Numbered from the stretch's first letter, positions 19,471 through 28,779 are shown. The stretch is 64,000 nucleotides of DNA from Rhodoferax sp. (GCA_019449595.1 JAGRPL010000006.1:124001-188000); one strand, 5' to 3'. The notes: a model not told the origin generated them from the sequence alone. Numbers and translations: made by a program.

Positions 19471-20243
19471 GGCTGCACCGCCTGGTCATCCGGTTTGGCA
19501 ACCCCGCACCCACCTTCGCCCGCACGGCAGGCCTGGGCCGCGCGGATTTTCCGCAGCACCCGGGGACCAAGGGCCGAGCCAATGACAAACAGCGCAACGG
19601 TAATGGAGAAAACCCAGAACAGAACCTGGATGGAACCCGTCAGGTTCTGGCCCAGGTACGAATACAGCAGGGTGGCCGGCAGCTGCCCCAGGCCAGTGGA
19701 CCAGACAAAATTCCACAGCGAGATGGACGTCAGGCCGGCGCCATAGCTCACGATGTCAAACGACACAAAGGGCAGCAGGCGCGCCACCAGAATGGCCCGG
19801 TTGCCATAGCGCGCAAAGAACAGGTCCCATGTCGCCAGCGCATGGCTGCCGCCGACCAGCTTTTCCACGGCTGGTCGCCCCAGCGCGCGGGCAATCCAGA
19901 AACACAGGACTGCGCCCAGCATGGCGCTCGTCCACGACAGCAGCGCGCCCCAGGCCCAGCCGAACAGCAGGCCATTGGCAAAGGTCACCACAAAGGCCGG
20001 CAGCGGCGCAGCCACCGCCTGGAACACCATCAGGGCGGCCGACACCACGGCGGCCCAGGCCCCAAAGCGCAGCAGGTAGTCCCGAAAGGCGGCAATGGCC
20101 GCCTGTGGGTCAGGCAGGGTCAGAATGGCCACGGCGTTGTTGACCGCCGAGCGTACGGGCGTGACCAGGGCGTAGAGCAAAGCCGCCGCCAGCAGGATGG
20201 CCAGCACGGCCAGGGCGCCCGCATGGGTATTTTTCAATTTCAT
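19467..20243 (-). CDS. TVP38/TMEM64 (DedA-like) membrane protein, YdjX/YdjZ type
   Basis: A 258-residue inner-membrane protein with a SNARE-associated/DedA core in the middle (FANGLLFGWAWGALLSWTSAMLGAVLCFW is its glycine-rich re-entrant part, quoted here as FANGLLFGWAWGALL). E. coli has two relatives, YdjX and YdjZ, next to ynjA-F. Start at ATG 20243; the in-frame TTG two codons earlier is possible. It begins 55 bases after the YnjE-like gene and overlaps the next gene by 4 bases. A role in lipid scrambling or oxyanion uptake is possible. Confidence 0.83.
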   Translation of the reverse strand: MKLKNTHAGALAVLAILLAAALLYALVTPVRSAVNNAVAILTLPDPQAAIAAFRDYLLRFGAWAAVVSAALMVFQAVAAPLPAFVVTFANGLLFGWAWGALLSWTSAMLGAVLCFWIARALGRPAVEKLVGGSHALATWDLFFARYGNRAILVARLLPFVSFDIVSYGAGLTSISLWNFVWSTGLGQLPATLLYSYLGQNLTGSIQVLFWVFSITVALFVIGSALGPRVLRKIRAAQACRAGEGGCGVAKPDDQAVQP

Positions 20244-20298
20244 ATCCAACTTTCACATGAGGCGGCACCAGGGTGCGCGCCGGACGGCTTCGAACGGA

Positions 20299-21240
20299 TT
20301 ATTTCTGCAGCGGATATTGCTCCGCCGGCTGGGCCGACCACTCCCACATGGAGCCGGCGTAATTGCGGGCTTTGTAACCCATGTCGTTGAGGACCGTGGT
20401 GACCCAGCCGGAGCGGATGCCGCCCGTGCAGTATGAAACGATTTCCTTGTCCCGGGTCACGCCTTTGGACGCCAACACCTTCTCGATGGTTTCCCGGGGC
20501 AGCAGGCGGCCATTCCGGTCCAGCAGATCCTTGAAGAAGAGGTGCTGGGCAGACGACAGATGCCCGCCGCGCTTTTCACCGTAAGGGGTCTGGCCCTGGT
20601 ACTCGCGGGGCTCGCGCACGTCGAGGAAGGCCACGTCCTTGCGCTCCAGTTTGGACTTGACTTCTTCCTTCTTGATTTCCAGCTGCGAGAGTTCGCTGGC
20701 AACAAAATTGCCTGGCGCAACGGCCGGCTGGATGGCCAGCTTGCCGATGTGCTCCAGGGCACCCAGGCCGCCGTCAACCAGGACGACACGCGTGTGGCCC
20801 CACGCCCGCAACAGCCAGGTCACCCGGCCGTCTTCACCCCAGCCCTTGACCGAGTCCGCCACAACGACGATCGGGCGGTTGCTGGAAATGCCCAGGGCCT
20901 GCAGCTTTTTGCTGGCCTGCTCCACCGGCAGGGGGCGGCCTTTGGTGGGCAGGTTGGGCTCGGCCAGGTCCTGCCATTCCAGCGCCACGGCACCGGCCAG
21001 GGCGCCTGTCTTCTTCTTCAGATCCTGCCCCCGTGCATCGATGACCAGCGCACCTTGCTGGATCAGGTCAAAGGCCGCTTGGGGGGTGACGATCCAGTCC
21101 CGGTAAAACGCGACGGATGCCCCGTCGACGGCCGCCGTCGTGGCCTGTGCCGCTGGCGCAAAGACGGCCAGGGAAGCACCGGCGCCGAGCACCAGAGCGG
21201 CCGACAGCCGGCGAATGGATTTCAAGAAATACGGTTTCAT
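20299..21240 (-). CDS. Exported tandem rhodanese sulfurtransferase, YnjE-like
   Basis: A 313-residue protein with a Sec-type signal peptide (residues 1 to about 33, cleavage after AQA) and two rhodanese domains. The first (about 48-165) lacks a catalytic Cys, having VVADSVKGWGEDGR at the loop. The second (about 190-310) has the active loop CTGGIRSG with Cys271. This matches the thiosulfate sulfurtransferase group that includes E. coli YnjE, which is longer. The start ATG 21240 is preceded by AGGGG. Likely periplasmic. It is followed by the TVP38 gene in the same direction. Confidence 0.86.
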   Translation of the reverse strand: MKPYFLKSIRRLSAALVLGAGASLAVFAPAAQATTAAVDGASVAFYRDWIVTPQAAFDLIQQGALVIDARGQDLKKKTGALAGAVALEWQDLAEPNLPTKGRPLPVEQASKKLQALGISSNRPIVVVADSVKGWGEDGRVTWLLRAWGHTRVVLVDGGLGALEHIGKLAIQPAVAPGNFVASELSQLEIKKEEVKSKLERKDVAFLDVREPREYQGQTPYGEKRGGHLSSAQHLFFKDLLDRNGRLLPRETIEKVLASKGVTRDKEIVSYCTGGIRSGWVTTVLNDMGYKARNYAGSMWEWSAQPAEQYPLQK

Positions 21241-21375
21241 GCAGACCCCTAAAAAATGGAACAACGCGAATGAACGCGAGAGGGTTTGCAGTCTATTTCC
21301 GAGGGCACGAAATTCAAACGACAGAAAACGATGGCGCTTATGGGCCAAACATCTAAGCCCGCGGTTGACGCGGAT

Positions 21376-21981
21376 TCAGGAGAACGTGCGCCAGCCCCAG
21401 CCGATGCGGGTGACGGTGGTGACGGCGCACAGGCCGGTGAACACCCAGGCTAGCAGTGCGAAGTGCTGCGGCCACAGACACATGGCGGCAAAGCAGGCTA
21501 GCGTCTCGGTGGCTTCGGTCAGCCCGCCCAGAAAGTAGAACGACTTGTCGGGGTAGGCCAGGCTGGCGAGGCCGCGCTTGGCCGCCAGCACGGCAAAGGC
21601 CAGGAAGCTGGAACTGGTGCCCACAAACGCGGCCAGCAGCGCGGCGGCGGGCAGCGCGTTGGCCGCGGGGTCGGCCACGGCGAAGGCCAGCGGAACGCTG
21701 GCGTAAAACACGAAATCCAGCGCAATGTCCAGAAAGCCGCCGGCGTCGCTGGTGCGGGTCTGGCGCGCCACGGCGCCGTCCAGCGCATCGCAGATTCTGG
21801 ATATGAAAATGGCTGCAAGACCCATGGAATATGCGTGTATAGCTATCAAAACAGCAGCACCAAGGCCGATGGCAAAGCCGGACACGGTGATGGTGTTGGC
21901 CCGCACGCCGGCCCGTACCAGGGCGCGTGCCGTGGCGTCCACAGTGGGGCGGATGAGGGCGGTGGCAAAGCGGTCCAGCAT
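21376..21981 (-). CDS. CDP-alcohol phosphatidyltransferase, YnjF-like
   Basis: A 201-residue inner-membrane enzyme with about five helices and the complete CDP-alcohol phosphotransferase signature, beginning DALDGAVAR and closing with FLDIALD, whose aspartates bind metal and the CDP-alcohol. Its product is an unknown phospholipid; the closest E. coli relative by context is YnjF. The gene starts 12 bases after the ABC ATPase gene. A dispersed repeat copy lies in its first third and encodes AAVLIAIHAY, part of a membrane helix. Confidence 0.87.
   Translation of the reverse strand: MLDRFATALIRPTVDATARALVRAGVRANTITVSGFAIGLGAAVLIAIHAYSMGLAAIFISRICDALDGAVARQTRTSDAGGFLDIALDFVFYASVPLAFAVADPAANALPAAALLAAFVGTSSSFLAFAVLAAKRGLASLAYPDKSFYFLGGLTEATETLACFAAMCLWPQHFALLAWVFTGLCAVTTVTRIGWGWRTFS
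21831..21859 (-). repeat. Dispersed repeat copy 5, inside the YnjF-like gene
   Basis: ATGCGTG, TATAGCTATC, AAAACAGCAGCA on the plus strand. On the coding strand it reads AAVLIAIHA, the same frame used by the copies at 41731 and 45789. Confidence 0.6.
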
Positions 21982-21993
21982 GGTCGGTCCGGT

Positions 21994-22617
21994 TCAATCC
22001 AGCTGCGTCAGGTGCTGCGGGTCGGCCACATCGCCGGGGTCGTGCGTGACCAGCAGGGCTGGAATCCGGCGCTGGCGCACCAGGCCGAACACCAGCTCGC
22101 GCATGCGCGCGCGCAAGGCCGCATCGAGCTTGGAAAACGGTTCGTCCAGCAGCAGGGCGTGCGGCTGCGCCAGCAGGGCGCGCACCAGGGCCACGCGGGC
22201 ACGCTGCCCGCCCGAGAGTGTGGCCGGGTTGGCGTGGGCGAAGGCGTCCATCTCCACGTCGGCCAGACCCTGCACCACCTGGGCCTCGCGCGCGGCGCGG
22301 ACACCGGCGGGCACGGCAAACAGCAGGTTCTCGCGCACCGTCATGTGGGCAAACAGCAGGTCCTCCTGGAACAGGATGCCCACGCGGCGCGCCTGTGTGG
22401 GCAGCGTGTCAATGCGCTGGCCGTCCAGGTGCACCGTGCCGTCAAACACCAGCCCCTCGGGCAGCGTGCCGCACACTGCCGACAGCAGGCTGGACTTGCC
22501 CGAGCCGCTGGCGCCCATCACGGTGTGCACCACACCGGGCGGCACCTGCAGCTGCAGGGCACGCAGCAGCGTGGTGCCGGGCGCGGTGAGCGCGTGCAGG
22601 TCGATCGCCAGTGTCAT
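21994..22617 (-). CDS. ABC transporter ATP-binding protein, YnjD-like
   Basis: A 207-residue ATPase with Walker A GASGSGKS (residues 35-42), the signature LSGGQRARVALVRALL, Walker B ALLLDEPF and the switch His in VTHD. It energises the double permease encoded at 23098. ATG 22617 overlaps the stop of the Rieske gene by 4 bases. E. coli YnjD has the same size and the same neighbours (permease YnjC, rhodanese YnjE, YnjF). The substrate is not established. Confidence 0.9.
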   Translation of the reverse strand: MTLAIDLHALTAPGTTLLRALQLQVPPGVVHTVMGASGSGKSSLLSAVCGTLPEGLVFDGTVHLDGQRIDTLPTQARRVGILFQEDLLFAHMTVRENLLFAVPAGVRAAREAQVVQGLADVEMDAFAHANPATLSGGQRARVALVRALLAQPHALLLDEPFSKLDAALRARMRELVFGLVRQRRIPALLVTHDPGDVADPQHLTQLD

Positions 22618-23036
22618 GGGCGGGGTGCCTCGGTGGGGTGCATGCCGATGCGGATGGTGCCGTCGCGGTCGACGTCCAGCGGCACGGGGATGAGCGACTC
22701 GCCCTCGCAGTCGCCCCATTCGCACACGCCGTCGGCCCAGCGGTAGCGTGCGTAGTGCACGTTGCAGGTGAGGCTGACCAGCGGTGTCTGGATGAGGTGT
22801 TCCTGGCGTGCAGCCAGCGGCACGCCAAAGTGAGCGCAGCGGTTGACAAAGGCGTGCACCGCCAGCCCGCTGCGCAACAGCAGCAGCCGAAATGGTTGCT
22901 CGGCGCCGCCGCCGGTGTCCAGCGCCAGCAGGGTGGCCTGGCCGTCCGCCAGGGCGTCACGCGAGCCCACCAATGCGCCAGGTGCGGGCGCGTGGGGCAG
23001 GTCAGACCAGAGGGGGGCTTGGGTCGGGGCTGGCAT
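22614..23036 (-). CDS. Rieske [2Fe-2S] protein
   Basis: A 140-residue soluble Rieske ferredoxin-like protein. The cluster ligands are C67-A-H69 and C91-N-V-H94, in the typical two-loop arrangement; no signal peptide or membrane helix is seen, so it should be cytoplasmic. It is placed between the permease gene and the ATPase gene of an ABC transporter and overlaps the latter by ATGA. The equivalent E. coli cluster has no Rieske protein but contains a ferredoxin-like gene (ydjY). Probably supplies electrons to the chemistry linked to this transporter; the partner enzyme is unknown. Confidence 0.87.
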   Translation of the reverse strand: MPAPTQAPLWSDLPHAPAPGALVGSRDALADGQATLLALDTGGGAEQPFRLLLLRSGLAVHAFVNRCAHFGVPLAARQEHLIQTPLVSLTCNVHYARYRWADGVCEWGDCEGESLIPVPLDVDRDGTIRIGMHPTEAPRP

Positions 23037-23097
23037 GGGTTTGTTCGGGCTGGGTTGCGATGGTAACCGCCGTCCTGCCGGCGCGGGCGCCGTGGCT

Positions 23098-24750
23098 TCA
23101 GAAGCGCCGCGCCCGTCCGGCGCGGGCTGCCAGCGCGAACACCAGCACCGGCAGCAGCCACTGCAGCCAGGCGTAGGCGGCCGTGAGCGAGCGTTGCGCG
23201 CCGGCGGCCAGCGTCACGGCTTCGGTGGTCACGGTGGCAAAGCGCCCGCCGCCCACGTAGAGCGTGGGCAGGTACTGCGCCACGCTCACGGCAAAGCCGA
23301 CGGCGAAGCTGGCCGCCAGCGCGGCGCGCAGCAGCGGCCATTTGACGCGCAGGAGAAACACCCCGCGCCCGTGCCCCAGGCTGGCAGCCACGTGGCGCAG
23401 GCGCGGGTCAAAGCCGGCGTAGGGGCCGTGCAGCGCCATCAGCACGTAAGGCACCGTGGCCAGCGTGTGCGCCAGCCACAGCCCCGGGCTCTGGCTGTCC
23501 AGCCCCCAGGCCAGCGTCAGGTGGTGCAGGCCCACCACCCACAGCACGGCAGGCAACACCAGCGGCACCAGCAGCACGCCGTGCAGGCTCGCGTGCCAGC
23601 GCGCAGGGGCCAGCTCCAGCCAGGCCACTGCCCACAGTAGTGCCGCCAGCGCACTGCCCACACCCAGCCACACGGTGGTGAACACGGTGCCACGGCTCTC
23701 CCACACCGAGCGCCAGGCATTGCCGGTCCAGCTCTGCGGCCATAGGGCCGGAAAGGGCCAGTTGCCGAACACGCTGCCCACGCCCAGCGCCAGCAGCACG
23801 GCGGCGTACACACCGGCCAACAGCGCCACCCCGCAGCCGCTGCAGGACGGCCACCGGGCGGCCATGGCGGGGCCGGTGCCGCGGTCACCGCGGACCCAGC
23901 GGGCCCGCCACACCGGCAGGTGCAGCAGGGCCCAGGGCAGCGCGGCGCCCAGCGCCAGCATGCCGGCCAGCAGCCAGGCCGCGGCCGCGCCCTGCGCGTT
24001 GGTGGCGGGGTCGGCATCCTGTAGCCACTGCCAGGCCAGCACGGCCAGCGTGGGCGGCGACGTGGGGCCGATGACCAGCGCCACGTCCACCACCGTCAGG
24101 CCGTAGGCCAGAACGGCCAGCATGGGAGCTGTCAGGCGCGGCCAGAGCTGCGGCCAGGCCACGCGCCACCAGGCCGCGCGCACGCCGTAGCCCAGGGTGT
24201 GGGCGAGTTGCAGTTCCTGCTGCAGGCGCCGCGCCACATCGGGGCGCTGCAGGTGGGCTGCGGCGGCCCACAGCAGGAACGGAATCTCCTTGGCCACCAG
24301 CACGGCGATCAGGCCCAGGCCCCAGGGGTCCTGCGTGGTGAGCCAGGGCGGCGGGGCGTCCAGGCCGGTGGCCCAGGGCGAGAGGGCGCGCAGCAGCCAG
24401 CCGCTGGGGGCCAGCAGGAACACCAGGCCAATGGCGAACGCCGCGTGCGGCACCGCCAGCATGGGGCCGAGCCAGCGCACCCACCGTGGCCCAGTGGCGT
24501 GCCCAAAGCTGTGCGACAGCACAGCGGCCGTGCCGGCCACCGCCAGCGCGCTGGAGAGCAGACCGGTCCACAGGCTCATGCCCAGCGCCGGCCGGGTTTG
24601 GGCATCGCCGGCCAGCGCCTGCCAGGCGGAGGCGTCCAGCGCGGCGGCCACGGCACCCCACAGGCTCCACAGCAGGGGCACGCCCAGCAGGACGAGCAGC
24701 CAGGCTGCGGCCACGCGGTGCCGCAAGGGGTGGGAGGCGAGGAAATGCAT
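23098..24750 (-). CDS. ABC transporter permease, two fused domains, YnjC-like
   Basis: A 550-residue inner-membrane protein built of two tandem permease modules of about six helices each (roughly residues 10-270 and 300-545), so a single chain forms the whole channel. This fused layout and the neighbours match E. coli YnjC. Start at ATG 24750 (MHFLASHPLRHR); an upstream extension has no hydrophobic or family features. It is the first gene of the minus-strand cassette permease, Rieske, ATPase, phosphatidyltransferase. The periplasmic binding protein that fits it is encoded 8 kb away at 32591. Confidence 0.87.
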   Translation of the reverse strand: MHFLASHPLRHRVAAAWLLVLLGVPLLWSLWGAVAAALDASAWQALAGDAQTRPALGMSLWTGLLSSALAVAGTAAVLSHSFGHATGPRWVRWLGPMLAVPHAAFAIGLVFLLAPSGWLLRALSPWATGLDAPPPWLTTQDPWGLGLIAVLVAKEIPFLLWAAAAHLQRPDVARRLQQELQLAHTLGYGVRAAWWRVAWPQLWPRLTAPMLAVLAYGLTVVDVALVIGPTSPPTLAVLAWQWLQDADPATNAQGAAAAWLLAGMLALGAALPWALLHLPVWRARWVRGDRGTGPAMAARWPSCSGCGVALLAGVYAAVLLALGVGSVFGNWPFPALWPQSWTGNAWRSVWESRGTVFTTVWLGVGSALAALLWAVAWLELAPARWHASLHGVLLVPLVLPAVLWVVGLHHLTLAWGLDSQSPGLWLAHTLATVPYVLMALHGPYAGFDPRLRHVAASLGHGRGVFLLRVKWPLLRAALAASFAVGFAVSVAQYLPTLYVGGGRFATVTTEAVTLAAGAQRSLTAAYAWLQWLLPVLVFALAARAGRARRF

Positions 24751-24800
24751 GGCCCGCCAGTTTATCGGCAAAACCGATGCATGGCCCCGCAGGCCGTGCG

Positions 24801-24830
24801 TCGACAGCTTCTGTTTTGATAGCAAAGCGG
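24801..24830 (-). repeat. Dispersed repeat copy 8, upstream of the YnjC-like gene
   Basis: On the minus strand: GCTTTGCTATCAAAACAGAAGC. It lies in the 209-base gap between the divergent permease and N-acyl amino acid synthase genes. Nothing else is recognised in that gap. Confidence 0.55.
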
Positions 24831-24959
24831 GGGCACGCCAACGGCTGCTTTAGGGGCAACGGCCACGCCGTGGTCGGCTGGCCGCGTGGCGACTTCAGGT
24901 CGTCAGATTCCGGGTGCACACTCCTGCCTGTTTCTGGTTCGACATTCAAGGGGGGATCC

Positions 24960-25688
24960 GTGGATATTTCAAGCACTGGGGATCGGGCGGCTGTGGCGCT
25001 CGAGCGTCTGCCATTTCGGGTGGCAATGGCCTCGCGGCAGAGCCTGCCCGAGGTCGCGGCGCTGCGTGCGGCGTCGTATGGAAAACACCTTCCCACCCTG
25101 GGCGCGACACTGCATCAGCCCGAAGCGGCGGACTACGATCCCGCATGCGCCGTCTTCGTGGCCCAATCCAAGTTCGATGGCAGCCTGCTGGGCAGTTTCA
25201 GGACCCATGCCAATGTCTCCGCCGTGCTGCCCTTGCAGACCTCCCTGCAACTGCCGGAGCGCTTTCGCGGCACGCGGATGGTGGAGACCACGCGGCTGTG
25301 CATCAAGGGCAACTCGAACGCATCGGCCGTGCGCAGTGCGTTGTTCAAGGCCCTGCACCTGTACTGCCTGGCGCAGAAGGTGGACTGGATGATGGCGGCC
25401 GGCCGCCGTCCGGTGGACCGCATCTACGACGGGCTGCTGTTTCGCGACGTGGGTGAACCCGGCATGTTCTATCCGATGGCGCACGCCGGCGGGGTGCCGC
25501 ACCGCGTGATGTGTCTGGCGCCCACGGACGTGGAGCCGCTATGGCGCGCCAGCCGGCATCCGCTGTACCATTTTTTCTTCGAGACCTCGCACCCCGACAT
25601 CGACCTGTCGGGCGCCCGCAGCCTGGACGGTGCGTGGACGTGCCCGGACACTGCCCCGGTCAGTGGGGAGGCGGTTTCGGCGGACTGA
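24960..25688 (+). CDS. N-acyl amino acid synthase FeeM-like protein (GNAT fold)
   Basis: A 242-residue protein resembling the FeeM catalytic core, which joins long-chain acyl groups to amino acids. Seen are LPEVAALRAASYGKHLP near the N-terminus and RMVETTRLCIKGNSNASAVRSALFKALHLYCL in the middle (here cut: MVETTRLCIKGNSNASAV). The start is the GTG at 24960 behind AAGGGGGG; no ATG fits. It is convergent with the GGDEF/EAL gene. The natural acyl donor and amino acid are unknown. Confidence 0.75.
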   Translation: MDISSTGDRAAVALERLPFRVAMASRQSLPEVAALRAASYGKHLPTLGATLHQPEAADYDPACAVFVAQSKFDGSLLGSFRTHANVSAVLPLQTSLQLPERFRGTRMVETTRLCIKGNSNASAVRSALFKALHLYCLAQKVDWMMAAGRRPVDRIYDGLLFRDVGEPGMFYPMAHAGGVPHRVMCLAPTDVEPLWRASRHPLYHFFFETSHPDIDLSGARSLDGAWTCPDTAPVSGEAVSAD

Positions 25689-25719
25689 AGGCGCAGGTGC
25701 CCTGGCGGGCGGAGCGGCG

Positions 25720-28662
25720 TCAGAGGACGGTGTGTTCGCCCGGCATGTTCTGCGCCGGTCTGGCGTCGTCGGGCGGGGCCTGCAACTGCCGGATGTAGGC
25801 CAGGACCTCGGGGTCTTCGATCAAGTCCGCCACCGAGGTGGCGGCCAGGATGCGCTCCGGCAGCACGGGCATGCTGATGCCGTACCCCTGCGCGTAGTTC
25901 ACGCCCGCCTCGACGAGTACCTTGATGGTGGGCAGGTCTTCGGCGAATTCGCCAATCGACTTCATGCCCAGGCTGTTGACCAGCCCGGCGATCGCCACAA
26001 TGATGGCCATGCTGGCCGGGTTGCGCGCCGCGCCCTTGACCAGGGAGCCGTCGAGTTTGAGCGCATCCACGGCCAGGTCCTTGAGGTAGCCAAACGAGGA
26101 GTAGCCGGCGCCGAAGTCATCCAGCCCGACCTTGGCGCCGATGCTGTGAATGCGGTCGATGAAGCGCTGCATGTTGCGCATGTCTGTCAGGGCGACGGTT
26201 TCGGTGATCTCGATGCAGACCATGGACAGGGCGGCAGGGTGCTGCGCAAACAGCGCGAACAGCTCTTCGGTGAAGGTCTCGTCGTTGAGCGAGCCGCCCG
26301 ACAGGTTGATGCCGACAAACCGGGTGTTGCGCAGGGCGGCGGCATGGGTTTCCAGCCAGGTGATGGCCGTGGTGACAACCCAGCGGTCGATGATGGCGGT
26401 CTTTCCATGCGCCTCGGCCGCCTCGATGATGACGTTGGCGGGAACGACCTGCCCGTCGGGTTTGCGCAGGCGCAGCAGCACCTCGAAGTTCAGCGACTCG
26501 AACGGGCGCGACAGGCAGATTTCGGGTTGCATGACCAGGAACAGGCCCTCGGGCGTTTCGCCGCGCTCCAGGGACGCGATCAGGTCCAGCTCGTCCTTGT
26601 GGTGCCGCAGGAACTGGTCGCCCGATTCCATCACCACCAGGCGCTCGGTGGTGCGCTTCTTGGCCATGCGGCACAGCGTATCGGCCGCCGAGATGATTTC
26701 CTTGAGGGGGGCCTGGACGAAGTGCTCCGTTCCGACCAGGCCACCGGATACGCTCAGGGCAAAACTCTGGCTGTCGATCTGGTAGGGCTGCGAAGAGATC
26801 AGGTCCATGATCGCGGCGCAGCGCTCGGCGGCCTGGCTGATCGTGGCGCGCGCAAATGCGATCACGAACTCGTCGCCCCCCACCCGGGCGAGCAGATCGC
26901 CCGGCTCGAGTAGGCGCTGCATGCGTTCGCAAACCTGTTTCAGCACGTTGTCACCTGCGGCGTGTCCGTAGAGGTCGTTGATCAGCTTGAAACGGTCCAG
27001 ATCAAAGTACACCAGTGCCGTGGGCAGGCGCTCCTGCCGTCCCAGCCTGCGCGCAATGCCCCGCAGGTTCATGCACTCCGTGAGCGGATCGTGGTTGGCC
27101 AGGAACTCAAGCCGCTCGGTTGCCAGCACCTGTTCGGTGATGTCCTGCAAGGTGCCTTCGATGATGCTGCCGTCGGTGGTGGACGCCTTGATGGCAAACC
27201 AGCGGTCGGAACCGGTACCGGGGTGGCGGATCTTTGTCTGCAGCTCGATGGACGACTGGGAGCGGGATGTCTGCAGGGCCGTGATGGCGCGCACCACGCG
27301 GTCGTCGAACAGTTGCGTCAGGTGCGTGGGCTTTGGCGGCGCCATGCCCTGGAGCTTGGTTTGGAAGGCCGGGTTGGTCTTGGCGATCAGGCCGCCGTCG
27401 CCCACCGTGAACAGCCCTATGGGTGAATCGTCGTAGGCAGCCTGCAGGGTCTTCTGGGCCGCGATCTTCTGCAGCCGGTCCGAGCGCATGTGCTCGGCGA
27501 TGGCTGCCGACGCGAGCAGCGCCGACGCAATGGCCGCCGTCACGCTGTTGAGGCCTATCAGCAGGTTGCGCTGCCCGGTGGCGGCGGCCACCACTTCATT
27601 CAGGCTTGCAACCAGCGTCACCACGATGGACGCCGCGTACCAGCCCGCCACCCGCGAATGGGTGCGAAGCAGGATGCGCCACAGGTAGTACACCATCAAA
27701 GCCACGACCGAAGTCGTGGCCAGCCACAGCACCGGCAAGGTGCTTTCGAAGGACAGGAACAGAGGGGCCGCGATCAGGGTCAGGGCGCTGAGCTGGTGCA
27801 GGGTGAGCGGCCAGCCCGCGCGGATGTTCTTGAGTTCCGCCTGGAACAGCAGGCTGAACAGGCCGATGGTCATGGCGTAGTACACGCAGACGGTCCATTG
27901 CCGCACGGCAATCATGGCCGCCGGGTCAATGACCAGGCCGAACAGGTCGAAATCGGTTCCCGCCGAGAGGGCTGCCATGCGCATGTTGAGCAGCAGCCAA
28001 CCCACAAACGTCCAGTACAGCCGGCTGTGGTTGACCAGGGCTGTGAGCAGCATGAAGAGAGCCAGCACGCCAATGCCGGCCTCGATCATGGAGCCTTTCT
28101 TCTGGTGCGCGGCCTGGGCGGCATCCAGGGCTTCGCCGGACCAGACCTGGGCAGAAATCTTGGCGGGCCCGCGAAACGCGCCCCGGCACAGGATCGGGGT
28201 AGCGTGCTGCAGGCCCGGCAGCGTCAGTGCAAACCCCGCCCGGCTCCGGGAGAAGCCGCCGCTGGTGTTCCGCCGGTCGGCGCTGCCGAGCAGGCGATCG
28301 CTGGCACGGTCCCAGCACGTCAGGTTGGTGGCGTGGCGCGAGGGGAAGTCCAGCACCAGGGGATGGTCCGCATCACTGGCCGGCATTTCCAGCGTGAACC
28401 AGAAATCGTGGGTCGACAGGCGGGATTCGAAGGCGCGCGTGGATGCGCTGGCGTCCAGGTGGCGCAGTGCTTCGGCGTGCGGCAAGGCGGGGTCCGCCGC
28501 GGTCTGCTCCCATACCCGGATGGGGACATGGGTTTGTTCCTGCGACTCGACGTGGCCCAGCTGCCAAACCAGCGCGCTTGCGGCGATGGCAACCAGCACC
28601 GCCGGGAATACCAGCGCGGTGAGTTGCTGCAGCCAGGTGGCGATAATTTTTTGGGCCAGCAT
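25720..28662 (-). CDS. Membrane GGDEF/EAL cyclic-di-GMP protein with 7TM sensor
   Basis: A 980-residue signalling protein. Order: one N-terminal helix, a periplasmic 7TMR-DISM extracellular domain (about 40-185), seven membrane helices (about 195-400), a PAS-like domain (about 420-540), GGDEF (motif at 595-599) and EAL. In the GGDEF domain the active motif is intact but the RxxD product-inhibition site is replaced by ExxD (EPGD). In the EAL domain the name motif reads EVL (727-729), while DDFGAGYSSF and the following KLDGSLV are present. Probably both makes and degrades cyclic-di-GMP; net activity is unclear. Start ATG 28662 is likely; a GTG at 28743 would add 27 residues. Confidence 0.9.
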   Translation of the reverse strand: MLAQKIIATWLQQLTALVFPAVLVAIAASALVWQLGHVESQEQTHVPIRVWEQTAADPALPHAEALRHLDASASTRAFESRLSTHDFWFTLEMPASDADHPLVLDFPSRHATNLTCWDRASDRLLGSADRRNTSGGFSRSRAGFALTLPGLQHATPILCRGAFRGPAKISAQVWSGEALDAAQAAHQKKGSMIEAGIGVLALFMLLTALVNHSRLYWTFVGWLLLNMRMAALSAGTDFDLFGLVIDPAAMIAVRQWTVCVYYAMTIGLFSLLFQAELKNIRAGWPLTLHQLSALTLIAAPLFLSFESTLPVLWLATTSVVALMVYYLWRILLRTHSRVAGWYAASIVVTLVASLNEVVAAATGQRNLLIGLNSVTAAIASALLASAAIAEHMRSDRLQKIAAQKTLQAAYDDSPIGLFTVGDGGLIAKTNPAFQTKLQGMAPPKPTHLTQLFDDRVVRAITALQTSRSQSSIELQTKIRHPGTGSDRWFAIKASTTDGSIIEGTLQDITEQVLATERLEFLANHDPLTECMNLRGIARRLGRQERLPTALVYFDLDRFKLINDLYGHAAGDNVLKQVCERMQRLLEPGDLLARVGGDEFVIAFARATISQAAERCAAIMDLISSQPYQIDSQSFALSVSGGLVGTEHFVQAPLKEIISAADTLCRMAKKRTTERLVVMESGDQFLRHHKDELDLIASLERGETPEGLFLVMQPEICLSRPFESLNFEVLLRLRKPDGQVVPANVIIEAAEAHGKTAIIDRWVVTTAITWLETHAAALRNTRFVGINLSGGSLNDETFTEELFALFAQHPAALSMVCIEITETVALTDMRNMQRFIDRIHSIGAKVGLDDFGAGYSSFGYLKDLAVDALKLDGSLVKGAARNPASMAIIVAIAGLVNSLGMKSIGEFAEDLPTIKVLVEAGVNYAQGYGISMPVLPERILAATSVADLIEDPEVLAYIRQLQAPPDDARPAQNMPGEHTVL

Positions 28663-28779
28663 CGTATGTAACAAAGTGCAACGGGTGAGTAATTCCCGCG
28701 AGCTTATAGGGAAATAGCGCCCCGTGTACTGTGAAATATTCACATGTTGCTACCAAATCAGTAGCAACCGAGCCCCGTG

